Source: Sphingomonas citri
Lineage (GTDB): Bacteria > Pseudomonadota > Alphaproteobacteria > Sphingomonadales > Sphingomonadaceae
Length of the DNA: 64,000 bases
NCBI RefSeq assembly: GCF_019429485.1
Contig: NZ_JAHXZN010000001.1
Coordinates: forward strand, 1,724,022-1,788,021
Direction: 5' to 3'
Of this stretch, positions 35,215-43,196 are shown piece by piece. Below the pieces are notes generated by a model. That model saw nothing but the letters and a program-made list of their open reading frames with translations. It did not search any database and was not told the DNA's origin. Every line of letters begins with the position of its first letter. Position 1 is the stretch's first letter. Made by a program: the position numbers and the translations under genes.

Positions 35215-35520
35215 TCAGCCGCGGCGGTCGAAGGCGGCGAGCTCATACTCGATCGACGCCTCGACCAGTCGCTCCCACAGCGCCGCGATCGCGTCGCCGG
35301 GCAGCCCCTGCGCCTCCGCCGCTGCGCGCGCCTGCGCGATCACCTGCGCCTTGCGCGCCTCGTCGCGGACGTGGCCGCGCTCAGGTTTGATGCGCGCCGC
35401 GGCGTCCATGTAATCGAACCGGCGGCGTAGCAGCGCGACCAGCTCGCGATCGAGCGAGTCGACGCCCGCGCGCACCTCCGCCATGTTGGTGCAGTCGGGG
35501 CCGGCGAGGATCTCGGTCAT
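35215..35520 (-). CDS. Chorismate mutase, AroQ class (PchB-like)
   Basis: A 101-residue all-helical protein. The opening DCTNMAEVRAGVDSLDRELV, then RRRFDYMDAAARIK (about 33-50), matches the AroQ fold and is particularly similar to isochorismate-pyruvate lyase PchB. Conserved Arg, Lys49 and Arg residues for the carboxylates are present. Stand-alone chorismate mutases of this kind are common in sphingomonads; a siderophore context (which PchB would require) is missing, so chorismate mutase is the safer call. It converges with the upstream gene with a four-base gap. Confidence 0.85.
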   Translation of the reverse strand: MTEILAGPDCTNMAEVRAGVDSLDRELVALLRRRFDYMDAAARIKPERGHVRDEARKAQVIAQARAAAEAQGLPGDAIAALWERLVEASIEYELAAFDRRG

Positions 35521-35648
35521 GTCGCGCTGCCTGCCCGCGTGAGCAGGCGCTGTCCAGCGCGGCGACGCTCTGCGGTGGCTTTGGGGATGACGCTTGCCCG
35601 CGCCTCGCGAATCGGTTAGGCGCGCTGGGCCTTCCGGCGCGCCGGGAC

Positions 35649-35722
35649 GCGGGTGTAGCTCAATGGTAGAGCAGAAGCTTCCCAAGCTTACGACGAGGGT
35701 TCGATTCCCTTCACCCGCTCCA
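35649..35722 (+). tRNA. tRNA-Gly (anticodon CCC)
   Basis: The full cloverleaf is visible: acceptor GCGGGTG / CACCCGC, D-arm GCTC-AATGGTA-GAGC, anticodon loop TTCCCAA (anticodon CCC), T-arm AGGG-TTCGATT-CCCT, discriminator T and encoded CCA. Reads GGG glycine codons. It is followed by an AT-richer gene-poor stretch. Confidence 0.95.
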
Positions 35723-36431
35723 CGGCCATGCCCGCCGGCCTCTTCGCTTCTTCCTGGCTGAGACGCGGCTTGGACCCGCAGGGTCAACATCGCAGAACTG
35801 CGGCTTAGCAGGTCAGCGACGTGTACATGGCACCTCGGCGGACGGCTCGGAGTACCCCCTGATTCACTTACGGCTGCCACCGCGCGCCACACGCGCCGCT
35901 CTCAATCGAAGCGCAGCTTAGGTCATCAATTCGACGTTCCTGTCGGATACAACCTACCCAGACTTCATAGCGCCTTCGACGTTCAGCCCGGCACGGTGAT
36001 TATGGTGGCCGTGAACGGCCCCAGCCTTGGCGAGTACATCCGCGCGCCGGCTTCGCCTTGCTCGTCATCCGGCGTCGCGGCCGTCTGCGATCAGATTTAT
36101 GCCACTTGAAACGAACCCGCAGGTCGGTCGCACCGCGCACAGCAGGCTTTCGCTAGTTTCACCTTATTCAAACGCCATTCCATGTAACTGAATCTAGGTC
36201 TATGCACGTATATCTGATTCACTGACCTCTCAAATAATGGCTTGGTGTAGCAGCTATTTTCCAAAGTCGAAGAAAATCGCACGGCATCGTGACGCAGATC
36301 ATCAAGAACCGGCGCGTCATAGCGCTAGCCGCGCACGATATCATACAGACTACGACGTTGCGGGACTTAGCCTCATCGTTGCTCATCGCTTGGGCGACTC
36401 GTTCTCGGTTGATTTTCGCCTCAGTACGGCC
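35723..36431. other. Gene-poor AT-richer stretch downstream of tRNA-Gly
   Basis: About 700 bp with visibly lower GC than its surroundings (for example 36160-36400). No open frame has a ribosome site or recognisable product. A plus-strand frame without start (about 35900-36111) reads FDVPVGYNLPRLHSAFDVQP then GTVIMVAVNGPSLG, which looks protein-like and may be a relic of a degraded gene. I find no second copy of the tRNA 3' end that would mark an integrated element. Confidence 0.5.
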
Positions 36432-37547
36432 TTAGCGGCCGAGCATCCGTTCCGGCTCAGGTAAGGCCGCTTGCTCGCCCTCCACCAGCACGCGACGCCG
36501 CAGCAGCGCCTCGGGCATCTCGGCGCGGATAAAGCCGAGCAGCGCCTCGCGCACGTCGCAGCGCAGGTCGAACGCGGTGGAGGCGTCGCGCGCGGTCATC
36601 AGCCCGCGCAGCTCGATCGAGCCGTCGGGCTTGGTGTCGGTCACCTGCAGGTTCCAGAAGCGCTTGTCCCAGCGCGGGTTGCCCGTGACGATCTCGCCGA
36701 GCTTGGCGCGCAGCCGCTCGACGTCCACCGCCGGGTCGAGATACCAGAACACGCTGCCCAGCAGCGCGCTCGACTGGCGCGTCCAGTTCTGGAAGCTCTG
36801 CTCGAGGAACTTGGAGACGGGCACCACCAGCCGGCGCTCGTCCCAGATCTTGACGACGACATAGGTCAGCCGGATTTCCTCGATCCGCCCCCATTCGCCG
36901 TCCATGATCACCACGTCGTCGATGCGGATCGGCTCGGTGAAGATCATCTGGAAGCCGGCGATCAGGTTCTTCAGCGCGGGCTGCGCGGCGGCGCCCACTG
37001 CCAGCCCGGCGAGCCCCGCCGAGGCCGCCAGCGTCACCCCGAGGCTGCGCACGCTCGGGATCGTCATCAGCATCGTGCAGATCGTCACCAGCAGGATCAG
37101 CGAGACGATGATCTGGCGCAGGATGCCGAGCCGGGTGCGGCGGCGCCGCGCGCGCAGATTGTCCTCCACGCTGATGTCGGCGCGGCGCATCATCACGTCG
37201 ATCACCGTCCCGATCGCGACGATGGCGCACCAGCCCATCAGGCCGGGGACAAGCAGCGCGGCAGCACGTGCCCACAAGGTCGCGGCGCCGCGCGTCAGGT
37301 CGAGCGCGGGCTGCACCGCCGCCAGCGCGATCGCGATCAGCAGCCAGCGCAGCAACTTGCGCACGCGCTCGACGAACACGGCCGCGGTGCTCTCGGGGCG
37401 CGCGCGGGTGGCGCGCCGGGCCACCCAGACGATCACGCGGTGCGCCACCACCGCCAGCGCCACCGCACCCACGACATAGGAGAGACCGAGCAGCCAGTCC
37501 GGCATCTCGCGCGTCCACGCGTGCAGCGTTCGGGTCAGCGCGGCCAT
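36432..37547 (-). CDS. MscS-family mechanosensitive ion channel
   Basis: A 371-residue inner-membrane protein with about four to five helices. The pore-lining TM3 equivalent is near residues 168-200 (VTLAASAGLAGLAVGAAAQP then ALKNLIAGFQ, Gly/Ala-rich as in MscS), followed by the beta domain (EPIRIDDVVIMDGEWGRIEE) and the C-terminal alpha/beta domain. It belongs to the longer MscS-like class with extra N-terminal helices. ATG 37547 has GAGGAG six bases upstream. Confidence 0.9.
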   Translation of the reverse strand: MAALTRTLHAWTREMPDWLLGLSYVVGAVALAVVAHRVIVWVARRATRARPESTAAVFVERVRKLLRWLLIAIALAAVQPALDLTRGAATLWARAAALLVPGLMGWCAIVAIGTVIDVMMRRADISVEDNLRARRRRTRLGILRQIIVSLILLVTICTMLMTIPSVRSLGVTLAASAGLAGLAVGAAAQPALKNLIAGFQMIFTEPIRIDDVVIMDGEWGRIEEIRLTYVVVKIWDERRLVVPVSKFLEQSFQNWTRQSSALLGSVFWYLDPAVDVERLRAKLGEIVTGNPRWDKRFWNLQVTDTKPDGSIELRGLMTARDASTAFDLRCDVREALLGFIRAEMPEALLRRRVLVEGEQAALPEPERMLGR

Positions 37548-37885
37548 CGTTGCTCCTCGGGGTCGCGTGGGTGATCCGGGGGCGTAACGAGGGCGCACCG
37601 GCGGGCGTTCCCTTGTCAACAGGGACGACTGCCGAAGCGGGCTCGCTGCCGCGTGTCCGGGATGACGCCCGCTTCGCGAGGGCGGCGGTGCCAAGGTTCC
37701 TTTCTTCCTCTGGCCCGACGAAGGCCGGAGCTCAGGCGGAAGGCCGTGGTGGCGCTCATCGACGTCACCCCGCTGATCCCCGGCCGTCGCCGGGGCACGC
37801 GTGAACATGCTATCGCCGCGCCCCGCGTTGACCGCACCTAGTCTCAGCTGATATCGTCTCACGAGATACCATTGCGAGGCCGACC
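37548..37885. other. Intergenic stretch with palindromic repeat fragments
   Basis: This 338-bp gap between the divergent MscS and hpd genes contains pieces of the type B and type C palindromes (GGGATGACGCCCGCTTCGCG near 37660; GATCCCCGGCCGTCGCCGGG near 37777). No gene is supported. The hpd promoter must lie toward 37800-37880; I see no clear match to a known box, only TATC/GATA ends flanking 37853-37869. Confidence 0.5.
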
Positions 37886-38950
37886 ATGCAGCATATCGAC
37901 GTCAATCCGATGGGGCTCGATGGTTTCGAGTTCTGCGAGTTCACCGCGCCCGACGCCGACGCACTGGCGGCGCAGTTCGAGGCGCTCGGCTTCGTCGCCA
38001 CCGCGACTCATCCCACGCGCGCGCTGACCCGCTACCAGCAGGGCCGCATCAACCTGCTCATCAACCGCGAGGAAAGCGGCCATGCCGCGGACTTCCGCGC
38101 CGCGCACGGCCCGTCGGCCAGCGCGATGGCGTTCCGGGTCCAGGACGCGCGCGCCGCCTATGACGCCGCGATCGGCCGCGGGGCGAAGCCGGCGCCGGCG
38201 GGCCGGGCGCTCGACGACGTCCCAGCGCTCGAGGGGATCGGCGGCTCGCTGCTGTACCTCGTCGACCGCCACGGCGCGGCGGGGTCGATCTACGACGGCT
38301 GGGATCCGGTGCCCGGCGCGGTCGAGGCGATGGCGGCGAACGACGTCGGGCTCGACCTGCTCGACCACCTCACCCACAATGTCCGCCGCGGGCAGATGCG
38401 CGTGTGGGCCGAGTTCTACGGCCAGATCTTCGGCTTCGAGGAGCAGAAGTATTTCGACATCAAGGGCAAGGCGACAGGGCTGTTCAGCCAGGCGATGATC
38501 GCGCCCGATCGCGCGATCCGCATCCCGCTCAACGAGAGCCAGGACGACAAGAGCCAGATCGAGGAGTTCATCCGCGATTACAACGGCGAGGGCATCCAGC
38601 ATCTCGCGCTCACCACCGATGACATCTACGCCACGGTGGAGAAATTGCGCGCGCGCGGCGTGAAGCTGCAGGACACGATCGAGACCTATTACGAACTGGT
38701 CGATCAGCGGGTGCCGAACCACGGCGAGGACCTCGAGCGGCTGCGCAGGAACCGCATCCTGATCGACGGCAACGTCGGCGAGGAGGGGCTGCTGCTCCAG
38801 ATCTTCACCGAGACGATGGTGGGGCCGATCTTCTTCGAGATCATCCAGCGCAAGGGCAACCAGGGCTTCGGCAACGGCAATTTCCAGGCGTTGTACGAGT
38901 CGATCGAGCTCGACCAGATCCGCCGCGGGGTGATCACCGTGGATGCGTGA
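37886..38950 (+). CDS. hpd: 4-hydroxyphenylpyruvate dioxygenase
   Basis: A 354-residue non-haem iron enzyme converting 4-hydroxyphenylpyruvate to homogentisate in tyrosine catabolism. The iron triad is visible: His161 (LDHLTHNV), His239 (QHLALTTDD) and Glu318 (FFEIIQRKGNQGFG). The C-terminal helix GNFQALYESIELDQIRRG is typical. hmgA follows 199 bp later across a palindromic repeat. Without the repeat the two would be a tight operon. Confidence 0.96.
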   Translation: MQHIDVNPMGLDGFEFCEFTAPDADALAAQFEALGFVATATHPTRALTRYQQGRINLLINREESGHAADFRAAHGPSASAMAFRVQDARAAYDAAIGRGAKPAPAGRALDDVPALEGIGGSLLYLVDRHGAAGSIYDGWDPVPGAVEAMAANDVGLDLLDHLTHNVRRGQMRVWAEFYGQIFGFEEQKYFDIKGKATGLFSQAMIAPDRAIRIPLNESQDDKSQIEEFIRDYNGEGIQHLALTTDDIYATVEKLRARGVKLQDTIETYYELVDQRVPNHGEDLERLRRNRILIDGNVGEEGLLLQIFTETMVGPIFFEIIQRKGNQGFGNGNFQALYESIELDQIRRGVITVDA

Positions 38951-39020
38951 GGCGGCGGGTGAAGGCGGGTGGCGAGGAGCGGGCGCGTCTTCTAAATCGA
39001 CGCCACCGCTTCTCTATCAC

Positions 39021-39116
39021 CGTCATCCCCGCGCGGGCGGGGATCCAGACGCGCTGGCGCCGCGCTTCTTGCACCGTCGTCGGCGTTTATGGATCCCCGC
39101 CTTCGCGGGATGACGG
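39021..39116. repeat. Extragenic palindromic element (type B) between hpd and hmgA
   Basis: GTCATCCCCGCGCGGGCGGG plus GATCCAGACGCG on the left mirrors GGATCCCCGCCTTCGCGGGA plus TGACGG on the right. The centre is about 30 bp. It lies inside the hpd-hmgA gap, where it could modulate read-through or mRNA stability. Confidence 0.75.
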
Positions 39117-39149
39117 AGGACCCGTGACAACCATCGAGAGGAGCGGCGC

Positions 39150-40436
39150 ATGAGCGACTATATCCCCGGCTTCGGCAATCATGTCTCGACCGAGGCGGTG
39201 CCCGGCGCGCTGCCGATCGGGCGCAACTCGCCGCAGAAGCCCGCCTTCGGCCTCTACGCCGAGCAGCTCTCGGGCACCGCCTTCACCGTGCCGCGCCACG
39301 AGAACCGCCGCTCCTGGCTGTACCGGCTGCATCCCACCGCCGAGCATCCGCCATATCGCCGCTACGACGGCGCCGCGCGCTTCGCCCCCGCCAACGACGC
39401 CGCGCCACTCGCGCCCAACCGGCTGCGCTGGGACCCGCTCCCCGCGCCCGACGCGCCGACCGACCTAGTCGACGGCCTGGTGACGATGCTCGCCAACCGC
39501 GATCCCGCCGAGCTTGAGGGCGTCGCGCTCCACGTCTATGCCGCCAACCGCGACATGACCGACCGCGTCTTCATGGACGCGGACGGCGAGCTGCTGTTCC
39601 TGCCCCAGGCGGGCCGACTGCGGCTCGACACCGAGCTCGGCCGCGTCGAGGTCGCGCCCGGGCAGGTCGCGCTGGTGCCGCGCGGCGTGCGCTTCCGCGC
39701 CACGCTGCCCGACGGCGAGGCCAGCGGCTATGTCGCGGAGAACCACGGCGCGCTGTTCCGCCTGCCTGATCTCGGCCCGATCGGCGCCAACGGTCTCGCC
39801 AACCCACGTGACTTCGAGACGCCGGTGGCGCGCTACGAGGATGAGGACCGGCCGACCGAGGTGGTGCAGAAATTCCTCGGCACGCTGTGGACCACCACGC
39901 TCGACCACAGCCCGCTCGACGTGGTGGCATGGCACGGCAACCTCGCGCCGTGGCGCTACGATCTAGCGCGCTTCATGACGATCAACACGGTCAGCTTCGA
40001 CCATCCCGACCCGTCGATCTTCACCGTCCTCACCAGCCCGAGCGACGTGCCCGGGCGTGCCAACGCCGACTTCGTGATCTTCCCGCCGCGCTGGATGGTG
40101 GCGGAGGACACGTTTCGCCCGCCATGGTTCCACCGCAACGTGATGAGCGAGGCGATGGGGCTGATCACCGGCGCCTATGACGCCAAGGCCGAGGGCTTCC
40201 GCCCCGGCGGCGTGTCGCTCCACAACATGATGGCCGGGCACGGGCCGGACTTGGCGAGCTGGCGCGGCGCCTCGGAGGCTGAGCTCAGGCCGCACAGGAT
40301 CGAGGGCACGATGGCGTTCATGCTGGAGAGCTGCTGGCCTTACCGTCCGACCGCGCACGCGCTCGCCCACGCGCAGCTCGACTATGACGCGGTGTGGAAG
40401 GACTTCCCCAAGGCGCAGGTACCGCCGCGCGGATGA
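39150..40436 (+). CDS. hmgA: Homogentisate 1,2-dioxygenase
   Basis: A 428-residue ring-cleaving iron enzyme giving maleylacetoacetate. Fe ligands are His328 and Glu334 ([15 protein letters not shown]) and His364 (MMAGHGPD). The N-terminal [18 protein letters not shown] is the family opening. Downstream genes for maleylacetoacetate isomerase and fumarylacetoacetase are not present; the next gene is a Rieske protein overlapping by four bases. Confidence 0.97.
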   Translation: MSDYIPGFGNHVSTEAVPGALPIGRNSPQKPAFGLYAEQLSGTAFTVPRHENRRSWLYRLHPTAEHPPYRRYDGAARFAPANDAAPLAPNRLRWDPLPAPDAPTDLVDGLVTMLANRDPAELEGVALHVYAANRDMTDRVFMDADGELLFLPQAGRLRLDTELGRVEVAPGQVALVPRGVRFRATLPDGEASGYVAENHGALFRLPDLGPIGANGLANPRDFETPVARYEDEDRPTEVVQKFLGTLWTTTLDHSPLDVVAWHGNLAPWRYDLARFMTINTVSFDHPDPSIFTVLTSPSDVPGRANADFVIFPPRWMVAEDTFRPPWFHRNVMSEAMGLITGAYDAKAEGFRPGGVSLHNMMAGHGPDLASWRGASEAELRPHRIEGTMAFMLESCWPYRPTAHALAHAQLDYDAVWKDFPKAQVPPRG

Positions 40437-40801
40437 GCGAGGGAGCGCCAGCGGGCGCGCGCGTGGAGGCCACGCCGCCGGGGGTGACGCTGGCACCGCT
40501 CACCGCGATCGCTGACGGCGCCGCGCGCAACTTCGTGCTCCAGCTGCGCGCGGGGCGCTTCCACGGCTTCGTGGTGCGGCGCGGGGATGCGGTATTCGGC
40601 TATGTCGACCGCTGCCCGCACGCCGGATTGCCGCTGGCGCAGCGGCTAGACGACTATGTCGCCGCCGGGCACGTGCGCTGTGCGTGGCACGGCGCGCTGT
40701 TCCGCGCGGAGGACGGCATCTGCGTCGCGGGGCCGTGCGTGGGGGCGCGGCTGGCGGCATGGCCGGTGACGGTGCGCGACGGAGTGATCGTGACGGGGTG
40801 A
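40433..40801 (+). CDS. Rieske [2Fe-2S] domain protein in the homogentisate operon
   Basis: A 122-residue ferredoxin-like protein. Cluster ligands are CPHAG (Cys-x-His) and CAWHG (Cys-x-x-His) about 20 residues apart, the standard Rieske pair. No other domain is attached. ATG 40433 overlaps the hmgA stop (ATGA), so the gene is translationally coupled to ring cleavage. Its role is unknown: it may deliver electrons to keep the dioxygenase iron reduced, or serve an unrelated oxygenase. Confidence 0.85.
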   Translation: MSEGAPAGARVEATPPGVTLAPLTAIADGAARNFVLQLRAGRFHGFVVRRGDAVFGYVDRCPHAGLPLAQRLDDYVAAGHVRCAWHGALFRAEDGICVAGPCVGARLAAWPVTVRDGVIVTG

Positions 40802-40820
40802 GGCTGAGCCGGGTGATCGA

Positions 40821-40922
40821 CTCTCCCTCACCTTCAAGGGAGGGTCGGGGTGGGGCGTTGCCGCGAGCGACCGTCCGCGGATAGGCCCCACCCCCAACCC
40901 GTCCCCTGAAGGGGAGGGGAGC
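40821..40922. repeat. Extragenic palindromic element (type D)
   Basis: CTCTCCCTCACCTTCAAGGG then AGGGTCGGGGTGGGGC on the left mirrors GCCCCACCCCCAACCC, CCCTGAAGGGGAGGGGA on the right. It lies between the convergent Rieske and TonB-receptor genes. Confidence 0.75.
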
Positions 40923-40988
40923 GTGAAAATGGGTCCTGTCCAAGGACACGGCGCGAGGAGAGCGTCACCTGCTCCGCGGAGAACCGCC

Positions 40989-43052
40989 TCACCCGCCCCG
41001 GAAGCGCAGCCCCAGCCACAAGGTCCGCGGCGCTGCGCGCTCCACCACGTCGGCGCCGCTGATGCCCGCCTCGACGCGCTCGTCGAAGAGGTTCTCCGCG
41101 CGCGCTTCCACCGCGATCGTCCGCGTCAGCGGCAGCGCGAGATAGCCGTCGAGCGTGGTCGCCGGCGCCAGCGCGCGCAGGTTCTGGTCGTCCTCGAACT
41201 GGCGCGCGACGTGGCGCAGCGTGGCTGACGCGGCCAGCCGGTCGCGCCGCCAGCCGAGCGTCGCGGAGAGCTGGTCGAGCGGCGTCTGCGCCGGGCGCAG
41301 TCCGTCGAGCGCAGCGGCCGCGCCGCTCGCCGACACGCGCGGGTCGACGTGGCTCCACGAACCCGAGGCGGTCACCGCGCCGAGCGTCCAGCGCGCGTCG
41401 AGCTCGACCCCGCGCGAGCGGATCGAGTCGAGGTTCTGGCGCACGCGATACGCTCCCGCGACAAAGCCGACCCAGGGGAAGGTCCCCGGGCCGTTGCCGG
41501 CGGTGACGTTGGCGATGGCGTCGTCGAGCCGGTTCCAGAAGACGGTGGCAGTCAGCGCCACGCCGCCGAGCGGCGTCACCGTCACGCCACCGTCGATGCC
41601 GGTGAGCGTCTCGGGCGACAGCGCCGCATTGGCGGCAGTGGCGTCGGCGCCGACGCGGAACGGGCGGTAGAGCTCGTTGAGCGTCGGCAGCCGCCAGCCG
41701 CGATAGCCCGCTGCGCGGAACGTCACCGCGTTGACCGGCGCCCAGGCCGCTCCGACCCGCCCGGTCGCCTCGCTGCCGCTGCGGTCGGCGAAGCGCGCGT
41801 CGGTCAGCGCCGCGCCCGCCGCCAGCGGGGTCTCGCGCAGAAAACCGTTGTCGATCTTCCACCAGTCGACGCGTCCACCCGCGGTGAGCGTCAGCGTGCC
41901 GAGCGTCGCGCTGGCGTCGGCGAAGGCGCCGAGCGTTCGCTGGTCGCCACCGGCGACGCGGCGGCGCGTCGGCGCGGCGTTGACGAAGGTGTACAGCTCC
42001 TGCGTCCGCCCGCTGACGTCGCGCCACTCCGCGCCGAGCCGCAGCTCGCGCCCCTCGCCCACCGGTGGTGCGATCTCGAGCCGCGCGCCGGTGCCGGTCG
42101 CGGGCGTGTTATACTGGTTCAGCGTCTCGGTCGCGCGGGTGCGCGCGGCGTCGACGCTGGCGAAGCGCGACGCGAAGGCGCGCGTCTGGAGGTAGGCCAG
42201 AGCGGTGAAGCCCCAGGTGCCTCGTCCGACCAGGCGCAGGCTGGCGTCGGCGCCCTCGCTGCGATTGTCGGTGAAGGCGGTGCCGCGCTCGCGCGTGTCG
42301 GTAAAGGCGGAGACATTGGCCTGGAGCTCGACCGCGGGCGCCAGCGCGATCACCCCGCGCACCGCGCCCGAGGCCTGCTCGTACGGCGCCGGCCGGTCGG
42401 CGGGGCCGCGGTCCTCGCGCACCGTGGGGGTGAAGCCGTCGCCGCGCTGGTACGCGCCCGAGATCGTGGCGAAGCCCAGGCCGCTGGTGAGCGTCGCCGA
42501 GGCATTGGCGTCGACCGAGTCGCGGGAACCATAAGCGACCGACGCCGTCACCGGGGCGAGCTGGCGCGGGTCGGCGCTCTCCAGCTCGACCGTGCCCGCC
42601 AGCGCGCCCGCGCCGAGATAGCCGCTGCCGCCGCCGCGCGTCACGCGCACGCGGCCGAGCCGGTCGGTGGCATAGGCCGGGAACGGCACCCAGCCGCCGA
42701 ACGGGTCGGTCTGCGGCACCCCGTCGAGCAGCAGCAAAGCCCGGCTCGACGCGTTGCCGCCGATGCCGCGCAGGCTGATGCCCTGGCTGGTCGGATTGGC
42801 CGAGCGCGAGTCGGATCGGCGGAACTGCTGCAGCCCGGCGACGTCGGCGAGCACGCTCTCGAGTCGGTCGCTCGCGTTGGCGCGCAGTCGGTCCTGATCG
42901 ATCGTGACGATCGAGAAGGCGCGATCGCCCGCGCGCTCGTCGAGCCCGCGGCCCGTGACGACGACGTCCGCTTCGGGGCCGGCGGCGGGGGCGTCCTGCG
43001 CCGCGGCCGGGGCGGAGGCGAGAATGGCGGCGGGGATCAGGAGCTTGCGCAT
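40989..43052 (-). CDS. TonB-dependent receptor (BtuB/cobalamin-metal type plug)
   Basis: A 687-residue outer-membrane receptor. The signal peptide ends at residue about 19 (PAAAQ). TonB-box region DVVVTG is followed by the plug (about 45-160, QGISLRGIGGNASSRALLLL, GYLGAGALAGTVELE) and the 22-strand barrel. The C-terminus ends LWLGLRFRGG, with a late aromatic rather than terminal Phe. Substrate cannot be read. It is divergent from the next receptor, with a Zur-like palindrome between them. ATG 43052 is the only Met before the signal core. Confidence 0.88.
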   Translation of the reverse strand: MRKLLIPAAILASAPAAAQDAPAAGPEADVVVTGRGLDERAGDRAFSIVTIDQDRLRANASDRLESVLADVAGLQQFRRSDSRSANPTSQGISLRGIGGNASSRALLLLDGVPQTDPFGGWVPFPAYATDRLGRVRVTRGGGSGYLGAGALAGTVELESADPRQLAPVTASVAYGSRDSVDANASATLTSGLGFATISGAYQRGDGFTPTVREDRGPADRPAPYEQASGAVRGVIALAPAVELQANVSAFTDTRERGTAFTDNRSEGADASLRLVGRGTWGFTALAYLQTRAFASRFASVDAARTRATETLNQYNTPATGTGARLEIAPPVGEGRELRLGAEWRDVSGRTQELYTFVNAAPTRRRVAGGDQRTLGAFADASATLGTLTLTAGGRVDWWKIDNGFLRETPLAAGAALTDARFADRSGSEATGRVGAAWAPVNAVTFRAAGYRGWRLPTLNELYRPFRVGADATAANAALSPETLTGIDGGVTVTPLGGVALTATVFWNRLDDAIANVTAGNGPGTFPWVGFVAGAYRVRQNLDSIRSRGVELDARWTLGAVTASGSWSHVDPRVSASGAAAALDGLRPAQTPLDQLSATLGWRRDRLAASATLRHVARQFEDDQNLRALAPATTLDGYLALPLTRTIAVEARAENLFDERVEAGISGADVVERAAPRTLWLGLRFRGG

Positions 43053-43167
43053 GGGCGCCGGGCGTAGCGGAGCAAGCAGTGGGGCGCGAGGGCGTATTGG
43101 TTGATCGGGATCGTGCGCGGCAAGGTCGCGCGGTGGTCGGTTGACACCCTCGACCACTTCCGCGACG

Positions 43168-43185
43168 GAGATGATACAACATATC
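43168..43185. promoter_or_regulatory. Zur-like palindrome between divergent TonB receptors
   Basis: GAGATGATACAACATATC matches the proteobacterial Zur-type consensus GATATGTTATAACATATC (as I recall it) at 15 of 18 positions on either strand. It lies 12 bases upstream of the GTG of the rightward receptor and 116 bases from the leftward one, so it could control either or both. This is a consensus match only. Confidence 0.4.
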
Positions 43186-43196
43186 GGATATCCATT

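Noticed and set aside
36097..36282. 61-residue minus-strand frame in the AT-rich stretch
   Set aside because: No ribosome site, no recognisable features, lies in decayed-looking DNA.
43101..43196. Upstream ATG start for the siderophore-type receptor
   Set aside because: It would put 32 charged residues before the signal peptide and overlap the Zur-like operator; GTG 43197 restores a normal signal sequence.
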